Assembly: GCF_001507435.1 (NCBI RefSeq)
Contig: NZ_LMWH01000206.1
Coordinates: forward strand, 1 to 9,428
From: Streptomyces sp. NRRL F-5122
GTDB lineage: Bacteria > Actinomycetota > Actinomycetes > Streptomycetales > Streptomycetaceae
Direction: 5' to 3'
Length of the DNA: 9,428 nt
Position numbers and translations under genes: made by a program. The notes beneath the pieces were generated by a model that saw only the letters and a program-made list of their open reading frames with translations, ran no database searches and was not told where the DNA came from. Positions 1 to 6,297 of this stretch are shown one piece after another. The number at the start of each line of letters is the position of its first letter. The stretch's first letter is position 1.

Positions 1-43
1 GGGCGCCTCGGTGAAGTGGTGGTGCCGGCAGGGCCGTTCGGCG

Positions 44-1291
44 TCAGGCCGCGGAGCCCGCCGTCCACTGGGACCAGCTCATGTTCCAGCCGTTGAGGCC
101 GTTGTCGGGCGACACGGTCCTGTCACCGGTGTTGCTGACGACCACGACGTCGCCGATCATCGAGTGCTCGTAGAACCACGCGGCCGGGGTGTTGGGGTCG
201 TTCGCGCCCTTCTTGTCCTGGAGGCCCACACAGCCGTGGCTGGTGTTGACGCTGCCGAAGACGGAGGGCGCACCCCAGTAGTTGCCGTGGATGAAGGTGC
301 CCGACGTGGTCAGGCGCATGGCGTGCGGCACGTCCTTGATGTCGTACTCGCCCTTGCCGTCCGAGTCCTTGAAGCCGACTGTCGCACCGTTCATCCGGGT
401 CTGGGTGAACTTCTCGGAGATCACCATCTGCCCCTGGTAGGTGGTGTGGTCGGGCGCACCGGCGGAGATCGGGATGGTCTTGACGACCTTGCCGTTCTGG
501 GTGATCTTCATCTGCTTGGTCTTCGCGTCGACGTACGAGACCTGGTTGCGGCCGATCTTGAAGGTGACCGTCTTCTGCTGCACGCCGTACACGCCGCTCG
601 CGCCCTCGACGCCGTCGAGGTTGAGCTTCAGGGTGACGGTGGAGCCTTCCTTCCAGTACTGCTCGGGGCGGAAGTCGAGCCGGTTGGCGTTGAACCAGTG
701 CCCGGCGACCTGCTGCCCGCTGCTGGAGGTGACCGTGATCCCCTTCTGCACGGCGGCCTTGTTGGAGATCGCCTTGTCGAAGTTGATCGAGACCGGCATG
801 CCGACGCCGACGGTCGAACCGTTCTCCGGCGTGAAATTGCCTATGAAGGAGTGGTCCGGGGCCACGGTCGTGAACGAGGCGTTCTCGTGCGCGTCACGGC
901 CCTGGGAGTCCTTGGCGGTCGCGGTGACCTTGTAGGTGGTCGCCCGCTCCAGCTGGCCGCTGGGCGCCCAGCTCTTCTTGTCCGCGGATATCTGCCCGGA
1001 GACGGCGGTCCCCGACTCCGTGGTCATGGTGACGTCGGAGAGGGTGCCCTTGGCGACCGTCACCTTGGCCGCGTTGTTGATGGAGGCGTTGTCGGACCCG
1101 TCCGACGGTGTGATCGTGATCTCCGCCTCGGAGGCCTTCTGGGCTGCCGCCTCGTCGACCTTGGCCTGCGAGGTGGAGTCGCCACCCTTGTCGCCGGCCG
1201 CCTCGCTGCCTCCGCTGCACGCGGTGAGCACGAGCATTCCGCCGAGCAGTGCGGACGCGGTCGCAAGACCCTTCCGCTTACTGTTCGTCAT
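44..1291 (-). CDS. Lipoprotein L,D-transpeptidase with two Ig-like domains
   Basis: Predicted 415-residue secreted lipoprotein that makes 3-3 cross-links in peptidoglycan, or another YkuD-type transfer, on the outer face of the membrane. A basic N-terminus (MTNSKRKG), a hydrophobic stretch and the lipobox LTAC put the lipidated cysteine at residue 25. Two Ig-like domains of the bacterial LdtMt2 type follow (about 55-147 and 150-246), then the YkuD catalytic domain (about 250-387) with FIHGN (His335) and SHGCVGL (His352, nucleophile Cys354). The last position of the usual SHGC-x-N/R motif is Gly here. The C-terminal tail is Trp-rich (NGWNMSWSQW). I chose the ATG at 1291 because GGAGAAG lies 6 nt before it. 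An in-frame ATG at 1306 has no such site and would add five residues. The reading frame stays open far upstream only because of GC bias. The gene is transcribed separately from 1527-1880, which has its own terminator. The 43 bases downstream of the stop, up to the window edge, show no convincing gene. Confidence 0.93.
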   Translation of the reverse strand: MTNSKRKGLATASALLGGMLVLTACSGGSEAAGDKGGDSTSQAKVDEAAAQKASEAEITITPSDGSDNASINNAAKVTVAKGTLSDVTMTTESGTAVSGQISADKKSWAPSGQLERATTYKVTATAKDSQGRDAHENASFTTVAPDHSFIGNFTPENGSTVGVGMPVSINFDKAISNKAAVQKGITVTSSSGQQVAGHWFNANRLDFRPEQYWKEGSTVTLKLNLDGVEGASGVYGVQQKTVTFKIGRNQVSYVDAKTKQMKITQNGKVVKTIPISAGAPDHTTYQGQMVISEKFTQTRMNGATVGFKDSDGKGEYDIKDVPHAMRLTTSGTFIHGNYWGAPSVFGSVNTSHGCVGLQDKKGANDPNTPAAWFYEHSMIGDVVVVSNTGDRTVSPDNGLNGWNMSWSQWTAGSAA

Positions 1292-1352
1292 CACACGCTT
1301 CTCCATCGTTGCCGTAATTCCCAAAACCCCTTGAGTTCCCGTAAGAATCATC

Positions 1353-1379
1353 AACGGTACGACCGGCCGCCCCCGTTCC
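1353..1379 (-). promoter_or_regulatory. Weak candidate promoter for the L,D-transpeptidase gene
   Basis: On the minus strand GGAAC (1375-1379) is followed after 18 nt by CGTT (1353-1356). This resembles an ECF-sigma promoter (GGAAC ... CGTC/CGTT), though the spacer is 1-2 nt longer than usual. An overlapping reading as a housekeeping -10 (TACCGT, 1354-1359) has a poor -35. The leader would be about 55-60 nt. Streptomyces sigma-E is known to control many cell-wall genes, so an ECF promoter would make sense, but the match is weak. Confidence 0.25.
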
Positions 1380-1478
1380 ACATCCGGCGGATGTGTGGGC
1401 CACGCCACGTCGGTGCAACGGTACTGGGGGGTGCCCGCGTCGTGCGGGACGCCTGGGAACGTCACTGAAGACGACGGA

Positions 1479-1506
1479 ACCCCGGGCGCCGGTTGCCGCC
1501 CGGGGT
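1479..1506 (-). terminator. Hairpin terminator after the acidic small protein gene
   Basis: ACCCCGGGCG pairs perfectly with CGCCCGGGGT around an 8-nt loop, giving a 10-bp stem. It begins about 21 nt after the stop of the gene at 1527-1880. There is no clear U-run, which is common for Streptomyces terminators. It should insulate the L,D-transpeptidase gene downstream. Confidence 0.75.
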
Positions 1507-1526
1507 CACGATTTCCCCAAGACACG

Positions 1527-1880
1527 TCAGCGGAGTCCGACCTCCTCGTCGTCCTCTTCGCCATCCGTTTCATCATCCTCGCCGAGGACCCAGTCCGGCG
1601 AGTCCGCGTCGTAGTCGATTTCCTCACTGCTCCAGGAAGCCTGGGCGAGTTCCACCCCGGGCACATCGCTGACCAGGGCGGACGGGTCGACCAGGTAGGC
1701 GAGGGCCTCGGCTGTGTCCTCCGTCACTGCGCTCTCGGTGTAGGCGCGCTCACCGTCGGGCATATCCGCGTCATCCTCGATCCGGCGCAGGGCGGCCTTG
1801 GTGACGGTGTCGGCGTCCTGGACCTCGAGGATCAGATCGACGCGAAGGCGCACAAAGCGTGATGTCTCAGAAGTGCTCAT
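1527..1880 (-). CDS. Small acidic protein of unknown function
   Basis: A 117-residue soluble protein that I cannot assign to a named family. It corresponds by position to a conserved Streptomyces hypothetical protein (SCO4933 from memory). The first 35 residues (MSTSETSRFVRLRVDLILEV...) look like a beta strand followed by a helix. The C-terminus is extremely acidic: about half of the last 30 residues are Asp or Glu (EIDYDADSPDW, then GEDDETDGEEDDEE), ending in VGLR. There is no signal peptide or membrane segment. The ATG at 1880 is chosen because homology-like, ordered sequence starts there and because TACGCT sits exactly 7 nt upstream, predicting a leaderless mRNA; no Shine-Dalgarno sequence is present. 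The frame continues open upstream to 2522 but that part is antisense to the sortase-substrate gene and hutH and is spurious. It is followed by a strong hairpin. The acidic tail could be a protein-interaction or metal-binding segment, but this is only a guess. Confidence 0.85.
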   Translation of the reverse strand: MSTSETSRFVRLRVDLILEVQDADTVTKAALRRIEDDADMPDGERAYTESAVTEDTAEALAYLVDPSALVSDVPGVELAQASWSSEEIDYDADSPDWVLGEDDETDGEEDDEEVGLR

Positions 1881-1887
1881 GGCGGGC

Positions 1888-1893
1888 AGCGTA
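1888..1893 (-). promoter_or_regulatory. -10 element (TACGCT) predicting a leaderless start
   Basis: On the minus strand TACGCT is followed by exactly 7 nt (GCCCGCC) and then the ATG at 1880, so transcription would start at or next to the A of the start codon. The -35 region (AAAGTC at a 17-nt spacer) is poor. The same hexamer and spacing occur at hutH. Confidence 0.5.
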
Positions 1894-1990
1894 CGGCCCT
1901 GAGGGGGCGCGACTTTCCCGCGACCCGCGCCTTTCACTAGCATCGCCCTACACGGCCAATTCGCAAGCGCCACAGGGGGATCGGTATTTC

Positions 1991-2308
1991 GTGTCCGCCG
2001 CACGTCGATCGACGTCCACCACTCGCCGGACGTTGCTGACCGCCACCGCCGCCGGGACCCTGCTGGGGGCCCTGTGGTTCGTCCCGTCCGCCAACGCGAC
2101 GCAGGACACATCAAGAGACCAGACCTCGGTGTCCCTGCACACGTCCACGCAGACGGACACGGGCGAGGACGCCACGGCGGCCGGCACCCAACTGGCCGAC
2201 ACGGGAGCCGTGAACACCACGCCGTACGTGATCGGAGGCACCCTCTTCCTGTGCCTGGGCGCGGGGTTCGTCGCGTACTCGGTGCGCCGGGAGCGGCTGG
2301 ACCTCTGA
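1991..2308 (+). CDS. Small LAxTG cell-wall-anchored (sortase substrate) protein
   Basis: A 105-residue exported protein. The N-terminus has an Arg-rich region with TTRRTLL, resembling a Tat motif, then a hydrophobic core and the likely signal peptidase site SANA-TQ after residue 36. The C-terminus is a full sorting signal: LADTG at 68-72, a hydrophobic segment (about 79-97) and the basic tail RRERLDL. LAxTG is the motif used by class E sortases (SrtE1/SrtE2) of Streptomyces. Cleavage between Thr71 and Gly72 would leave only about 35 residues, rich in Thr, Ser, Asp and Gln and without Cys or aromatic residues, joined to peptidoglycan. I chose the GTG at 1991 because AGGGGGA lies 10 nt upstream and the signal peptide then has normal length; an open frame back to 1859 is unsupported. 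It is divergent from the acidic protein gene (110-nt gap) and convergent with hutH across a terminator. Its function is unknown. Confidence 0.85.
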   Translation: MSAARRSTSTTRRTLLTATAAGTLLGALWFVPSANATQDTSRDQTSVSLHTSTQTDTGEDATAAGTQLADTGAVNTTPYVIGGTLFLCLGAGFVAYSVRRERLDL

Positions 2309-2320
2309 GTCGCTCGGCGC

Positions 2321-2349
2321 GTCCCTGCCGGACGACGTCCGGCAGGGAC
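2321..2349. terminator. Bidirectional hairpin terminator between convergent genes
   Basis: GTCCCTGCCGGAC and GTCCGGCAGGGAC form a perfect 13-bp inverted repeat around a 3-nt loop. It lies 12 nt after the stop of the LAxTG gene and 45 nt after the stop of hutH on the other strand, so it can end both transcripts. Confidence 0.85.
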
Positions 2350-2394
2350 GACTCAGCTGCCGCAGGTCGTGATCCGGGCCCGCTCGCTCCCGAG

Positions 2395-3939
2395 CTACTG
2401 CAGCCCCCCGGTGACCGCCTCCACCGAGGCGACCAGCCGCCCGTCCCGCACGAAGGCGTCCGCGGCCGCCAGGTCGGGAGCCAGGAAGCGGTCCGGGCCG
2501 GGACCCTCGGCGCCCGCCTCACGCAGGGCGGTGATCGCCGCCCGGGTGGCGGGGGCCGGGGTCAGCCCCTCGCGCAGTTCGACGGCCCGTGTCGCCGCGT
2601 ACAGCTCGATCGCCAGAACCCGGGTGAGGTTGTCCACCGCGGTACGCAGCTTGCGCGCGGCCGACCAGCCCATGGAGACGTGGTCCTCCTGCATCGCGGA
2701 GGACGGGATCGAGTCGGCCGAGGCCGGAACGGCCAGCCGCTTCATCTCGCTCACCAGCGCCGCCTGCGTGTACTGAGCGATCATCAGACCGGAGTCGACG
2801 CCCGGGTCGTCCGCGAGGAACGGCGGAAGGCCGTGCGAACGGTTCTTGTCGAGCAGGCGGTCGGTGCGGCGCTCGGCGATCGAGGCCAGGTCCGCCGCCG
2901 CGATCGCCAGGAAGTCCAGGACATAGGCCACCGGGGCGCCGTGGAAGTTGCCGTTCGACTCGACGCGGCCGTCCGCGAGCACCACCGGATTGTCGACCGC
3001 GGAGGCCAGTTCGCGCTCGGCGACCAGGCGGGCGTGCGCCAGCGTGTCCCGGCCGGCGCCCGCGACCTGGGGGGCGCACCGCACCGAGTAGGCGTCCTGG
3101 ACGCGCGGCGCGTCGTCCTGGTGATGGCCCGTCAGGCCCGAACCCTTCAGCACCGCGAGCATGTTGGCGGCCGACGCCCCCTGACCGGGGTGCGGGCGGA
3201 TGGCGTGCAGCTCCGGCGCGAGCACCTTGTCCGTGCCGAGGAGCGCCTCCATCGACAGCGCGGCCGTGACGTCGGCCGACTTGTAGAGCCTGTCGAGGTC
3301 CGCGAGTGCCATGATCAGCATGCCGAGCATGCCGTCGGTGCCGTTGAGGAGGGCTAGGCCCTCCTTCTCGTGCAGTTCGACGGGGTCGATGCCGTGCTCG
3401 GCGAGGAGTTCGGCGGCCGGCCGCACCACACCGTCGGGACCTTCCGCCTCGCCCTCGCCCAGGAGCGTCAGCGCACAGTGGGACAGCGGGGCCAGATCGC
3501 CGGAGCAGCCGAGCGAGCCGTACTCGTGCACGACCGGGGTGATCCCGGCGTTGAGCACGTCGGCCATGGTCTGCGCCACCTCGGGGCGGACGCCGGTGTG
3601 CCCGGAGCAGACGGTCTTCAGCCGCAGGAACATCAGGGCGCGCACGACCTCGCGCTCCACCCGCGGACCGATGCCGGCCGCGTGCGAGCGGACGATGTTG
3701 CGCTGCAGCTGCGCGCGCAGTTCCGCGCTGATGTGCCGGGTGGCCAGCGCACCGAACCCGGTGCTGACCCCGTACACGGGTTCCGGCTTCGCCGCCAGCG
3801 CGTCCACGATCTCGCGGGCCGCCGTGAGGGCAGCCACGGCCTCCTGGGAGAGCTCGATCCGGGCGTCCGCGCGCGCCACGGCGAGAACGTCGGACACGGT
3901 GACCCCGGCCGTCCCGACCACCACTGTGTGCATATCCAT
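2395..3939 (-). CDS. hutH: Histidine ammonia-lyase (histidase)
   Basis: A 514-residue cytoplasmic enzyme that removes ammonia from L-histidine to give trans-urocanate, the first step of histidine use. Length fits the family (about 500-515). Hallmarks are the active-site Tyr56 in YGVSTGFG, the MIO-forming motif GSLGCSGDLAPLSH (Cys145-Ser146-Gly147), NGNFHG, QDAYSVRCAP and QEDHVSMG. The cofactor triad is Cys-Ser-Gly rather than the textbook Ala-Ser-Gly; I recall Cys here in other Streptomyces histidases, and the first residue of the triad is known to vary. No other hut gene is next to it, in line with the scattered hut genes of Streptomyces. The ATG at 3939 (MDMHTVV) is preferred over the ATG at 3933 because a -10 sits 7 nt upstream and there is no Shine-Dalgarno sequence, predicting a leaderless mRNA. 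A dyad over the promoter suggests a repressor or activator. Confidence 0.97.
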   Translation of the reverse strand: MDMHTVVVGTAGVTVSDVLAVARADARIELSQEAVAALTAAREIVDALAAKPEPVYGVSTGFGALATRHISAELRAQLQRNIVRSHAAGIGPRVEREVVRALMFLRLKTVCSGHTGVRPEVAQTMADVLNAGITPVVHEYGSLGCSGDLAPLSHCALTLLGEGEAEGPDGVVRPAAELLAEHGIDPVELHEKEGLALLNGTDGMLGMLIMALADLDRLYKSADVTAALSMEALLGTDKVLAPELHAIRPHPGQGASAANMLAVLKGSGLTGHHQDDAPRVQDAYSVRCAPQVAGAGRDTLAHARLVAERELASAVDNPVVLADGRVESNGNFHGAPVAYVLDFLAIAAADLASIAERRTDRLLDKNRSHGLPPFLADDPGVDSGLMIAQYTQAALVSEMKRLAVPASADSIPSSAMQEDHVSMGWSAARKLRTAVDNLTRVLAIELYAATRAVELREGLTPAPATRAAITALREAGAEGPGPDRFLAPDLAAADAFVRDGRLVASVEAVTGGLQ

Positions 3940-3946
3940 ATTCAGG

Positions 3947-3975
3947 AGCGTACGCAGTGAATTCTATGATGTCAC
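3947..3975 (-). promoter_or_regulatory. hutH promoter, predicted leaderless
   Basis: On the minus strand GTGACA (3970-3975, five of six matches to TTGACA) and TACGCT (3947-3952) are separated by 17 nt. The -10 is 7 nt from the ATG at 3939, so transcription should begin at the start codon. A second possible -10, TAGAAT (3961-3966), has no good -35. Confidence 0.6.
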
Positions 3976-3976
3976 T
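3956..3976. promoter_or_regulatory. Imperfect dyad over the hutH promoter (candidate operator)
   Basis: The plus strand reads AGTGA-N2-TC-N3-GA-N2-TCACT, 21 bp centred on 3966, with 7 of 10 positions paired and the outer five perfect. It includes the whole hutH -35 and half of the spacer, where a bound repressor would block RNA polymerase. The regulator is not encoded in this window. Confidence 0.5.
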
Positions 3977-4016
3977 ACTGGATGGCCGGTTGACCCCTTA
4001 CCGCCGTCCGGCGCTC

Positions 4017-5156
4017 TCAGTGGCGTCCGCGGAACCGGCGACGCTCGCCGCCGGCGGGCGGCGGCGCGTCCGCCAGGCGTACGACCGGGTCGTCCGCGCC
4101 CTCGCGCCCCGCGACCACGGGTTTCGCCGCACGCACGGCCTTGGCGCGGTACTGGGCCGCGTCCGCGAGCCGGAAGAGCCGGCGGGCCGAGCGGACGGTA
4201 CCGATCGGGTCCTGGGTCGAGGCGACCCCGCAGGCGACTCCGTCCCCGAGCTCCAGCTGGGCGGCACGGCGGCATACCTCGTCGGCGACCCGGACCACCT
4301 CGTCGGCCGTCGGGCCCACCGCGAGGAGGCAGAACTCGTCGCCGCCGAGACGGGCGACGAGGGCACCCGGCAGCATCGCGCCGCACAGGGACAGGACCGA
4401 GCCGAAGCGTTCCAGCAGCCGGTCGCCGACGGCGTGCCCACGGGTGTCGTTGACCCGCTTGAGGCCGTTCAGATCGCAGACGACCAGCGAGACCACGACC
4501 CCGTCCTCGCGATACCGCTCGATCGCCTCCTCGAGGCGGACGTCGACGGCACGGCGGTTGGCGAGACCGGTGAGGGCGTCGGTGAAGGCGAGCCGGCGGA
4601 CCTCCTCCAGACGCTCGGTCTGCGCGATACCGGCCGCGACCACAGAGGCGAGGACGGTGGCGAACTCCGCGTCGGCGCCGTCGAAGACGGGAGCTCCGGC
4701 CTTGCGGGCGACATACAGCTCACCCCAGGCGCGTCCGTGCAGCAGCACGGGAGCGACGACGCAGCAGCCGCGCCCGCGCCGGCGCAGGGCGGCGACCCGC
4801 TGATGGCAGTAGCCCGCGTGCCCCGCGGCCGGGCCCTGTGCGGTCTCCACCCAGGCGGTCGGCCCACCACCGCCCGCCCAGCGCTCGTGCAGGAACTCCG
4901 TGATCTCCGGGAACTGGTGCACGGGATAGGTCTCCTGCTCCGGGAACTCCTCCTCCTCGACCGCCCGCTCGCCCACATTGACAAGGACGCGCAGCCGCCC
5001 GCGCTCACGCTCCCAGACGGAGAGCGCGGCGAAGCTCCCGGCGAGCGCCCGGCACGCGCCGAGCGCGGCGGCCCGCCAGGACTCCCGCGGGTTGTGCGCC
5101 GCCGCCATCCCCTGCGCCAGCGCCACCACGGCTGTCAGCCGACTGTCCTCAGCCAC
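4017..5156 (-). CDS. cdgE: GAF-GGDEF diguanylate cyclase
   Basis: A 379-residue cytoplasmic protein predicted to make cyclic di-GMP from two GTP. The N-terminal region (about 25-180) has the look of a GAF sensor domain (RVLVNVGE, CVVAPVLLHGRAWGELYVA). A short linker helix (about 178-192) leads to the GGDEF domain (about 193-345) with DALTGLANRR, DLNGLKRVND, GHAVGD and an intact GGDEF at 271-275, so it should be catalytically active. The inhibitory I-site RxxD that would sit at 262-265 reads LPGA, so feedback inhibition by c-di-GMP through that site is not expected. No EAL domain or membrane segment is present. The symbol rests on my memory that the S. coelicolor gene beside hutH (SCO4931) is a GAF-GGDEF protein named CdgE in Streptomyces work; the family call is firmer than the name. 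The GTG at 5156 is used because TAGCCT lies 6 nt upstream. The C-terminal 30 residues are Pro/Arg-rich and probably disordered. Confidence 0.92.
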   Translation of the reverse strand: MAEDSRLTAVVALAQGMAAAHNPRESWRAAALGACRALAGSFAALSVWERERGRLRVLVNVGERAVEEEEFPEQETYPVHQFPEITEFLHERWAGGGGPTAWVETAQGPAAGHAGYCHQRVAALRRRGRGCCVVAPVLLHGRAWGELYVARKAGAPVFDGADAEFATVLASVVAAGIAQTERLEEVRRLAFTDALTGLANRRAVDVRLEEAIERYREDGVVVSLVVCDLNGLKRVNDTRGHAVGDRLLERFGSVLSLCGAMLPGALVARLGGDEFCLLAVGPTADEVVRVADEVCRRAAQLELGDGVACGVASTQDPIGTVRSARRLFRLADAAQYRAKAVRAAKPVVAGREGADDPVVRLADAPPPAGGERRRFRGRH

Positions 5157-5162
5157 GCATCC

Positions 5163-5168
5163 AGGCTA
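5163..5168 (-). promoter_or_regulatory. -10 element (TAGCCT) for the GGDEF gene
   Basis: On the minus strand TAGCCT is followed by 6 nt and the GTG at 5156. No good Shine-Dalgarno sequence is present, so a leaderless transcript is likely. The -35 region is poor (CTCACA at a 16-nt spacer). Confidence 0.4.
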
Positions 5169-5259
5169 GGGACGATCAGGACAATGTGAGACATCGGTGC
5201 GGCGATGGGGGTGCCCGCACGGACCGCTCATCGGCATGGGCGCCGCCGGTGCCCGGCGG

Positions 5260-6066
5260 CTACTCGCCCGGCCACTGCGGGCTGCGCTTCTCGTTGAAGG
5301 CGGCCACCCCCTCGGCACGGTCTCCCGAGAACGCCACGGACCGCCACGCCGCGTCCTCCACCTCGAGCCCGGCCCGCAGGTCGAGGCCGTGCCCAAGGCG
5401 CAGGGCGCGCTTCGCGGCACGCAGGCCCACCGGGGAGTTCGCCGCGATACGGGCGGCGAAGGCAAGCGCCTCCTCCCGGTCCCGGCCCTCCGCCACGAGC
5501 TCGTCGACCAGACCGAGGTCGCGCGCCTCGGCCGCCTCCAGGCGCCGCGCCGTGAAGATCAGCTCAGCGGCCCGTGCCGCGCCCACCCGGCGGGGCAGCA
5601 GCTGGGTCCCGCCGCCGCCCGGGATCACCCCGACGGACACCTCGGGCAGTCCGACCACCGCGGTGGTGTCCGCCACGATCAGATCGCAGGACAGCGCCAG
5701 CTCGAAGCCGCCGCCCAGCGCGAAGCCGTGCACGGCGGCGACCGTCGGCATCGGCAGTTCGAGGACGCCGGTGTAGGCGCCGCGAGCGACCGGACGCTGG
5801 CGGACCAGGTCGGCGTCCGTGAAGGAGTTGCGCTCCTTGAGGTCGGCGCCCACGCAGAACGCCCGCTCGTGCGTCGACGTCAGCACCGTCACCCGGGCGT
5901 CCCGGTCGGCGGCGAGATGGGCGCACGCAGCCGTGATCGAACGCGCCATCTCGGTGGACACCGCGTTCATCGCCTTCGGCCGGTCGAGCGCCAGCTCCGC
6001 GACATACCCGTGCCGCCGCACGACGACGTACTCGCCGAACCGCCGCTCGTCCCCCTGCTCCGTCAT
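5260..6066 (-). CDS. Enoyl-CoA hydratase/isomerase (crotonase family)
   Basis: A 268-residue cytoplasmic crotonase-fold protein. The first oxyanion-hole strand is AFCVGADLKER (69-79) and the second is GFALGGGFELALSCD (114-128). Glu122 and Glu142 (LPEVSVGVIPGGGGTQ) correspond by motif and by their 20-residue spacing to the two catalytic glutamates of rat mitochondrial enoyl-CoA hydratase, so hydration of 2-trans-enoyl-CoA to 3-hydroxyacyl-CoA is likely. The C-terminal FNEKRSPQW is the usual family ending. Substrate chain length cannot be read from the sequence. The ATG at 6066 has the strong ribosome binding site GGGAGGG 5 nt upstream. It precedes the GGDEF gene on the same strand by 103 nt, with a separate predicted promoter there, so it need not be an operon. 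A GTTAAC palindrome just upstream suggests transcriptional control. The family includes acyl-CoA isomerases and branched-chain pathway enzymes, which remain possible. Confidence 0.93.
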   Translation of the reverse strand: MTEQGDERRFGEYVVVRRHGYVAELALDRPKAMNAVSTEMARSITAACAHLAADRDARVTVLTSTHERAFCVGADLKERNSFTDADLVRQRPVARGAYTGVLELPMPTVAAVHGFALGGGFELALSCDLIVADTTAVVGLPEVSVGVIPGGGGTQLLPRRVGAARAAELIFTARRLEAAEARDLGLVDELVAEGRDREEALAFAARIAANSPVGLRAAKRALRLGHGLDLRAGLEVEDAAWRSVAFSGDRAEGVAAFNEKRSPQWPGE

Positions 6067-6078
6067 GACACCCTCCCG

Positions 6079-6094
6079 GTTAACGCGGGTTAAC
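6079..6094. promoter_or_regulatory. GTTAAC-N4-GTTAAC palindrome upstream of the enoyl-CoA hydratase gene
   Basis: Two copies of the self-complementary hexamer GTTAAC are spaced by GCGG, giving a 16-bp dyad with perfect 6-bp arms that can also be read as a direct repeat with a 10-bp period. It ends 12 nt before the ATG and overlaps a weak -10-like TAGTTA (6091-6096, minus). AT-rich hexamers of this kind are rare at this GC content. It is a candidate operator; the regulator is unknown. Confidence 0.45.
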
Positions 6095-6235
6095 TACGAC
6101 GGCTCCGATCATCGCAGTCGAAGCGGCCCGGCGAAAGCCGCCGCGGAACCCCGTCCGGCGAGGCCCAATCATCGCCCCCCGTCCCCGTTCGGGTGACATC
6201 CGGGCCCTCTCCCCATCACCCACCCCCAATCGCCA

Positions 6236-6241
6236 CATAAT
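6236..6241 (+). promoter_or_regulatory. -10-like element (CATAAT) before the membrane protein gene
   Basis: CATAAT matches TATAAT at five of six positions and would give a leader of roughly 50 nt to the ATG at 6298. No acceptable -35 is seen at 17-18 nt. The rest of 6095-6290 is C-rich spacer in which I see no gene. Confidence 0.35.
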
Positions 6242-6297
6242 CTGCCCACCGCTGGGGCGCATCGGGGGGCGTGCGGCCATACCGGGGAGGGATGAGC

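Noticed and set aside
1292..1666. 125-residue N-terminal extension of the L,D-transpeptidase
   Set aside because: The lipoprotein signal must be N-terminal; the extension also crosses the terminator and overlaps the acidic protein gene.
1881..2522. Long N-terminal extension of the acidic small protein
   Set aside because: It is antisense to the LAxTG gene and reads into hutH; its Arg/Pro-rich composition is that of a shadow frame.
2074..3357. 427-residue open frame on the plus strand opposite hutH
   Set aside because: It is antisense to clear hutH motifs, rich in Arg/Gly/His as expected of GC-biased shadow frames, and it also runs through the LAxTG gene and the terminator.
3957..5189. 410-residue open frame on the plus strand opposite the GGDEF gene
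   Set aside because: It is the complement of well-formed GAF-GGDEF coding sequence and has no recognisable domain.
5238..5254. Hairpin GGGCGCC/GGTGCCC after the enoyl-CoA hydratase gene
   Set aside because: The stem needs a G-T pair that works only on the plus-strand RNA, while the relevant transcript is minus strand, where it becomes an A-C mismatch.
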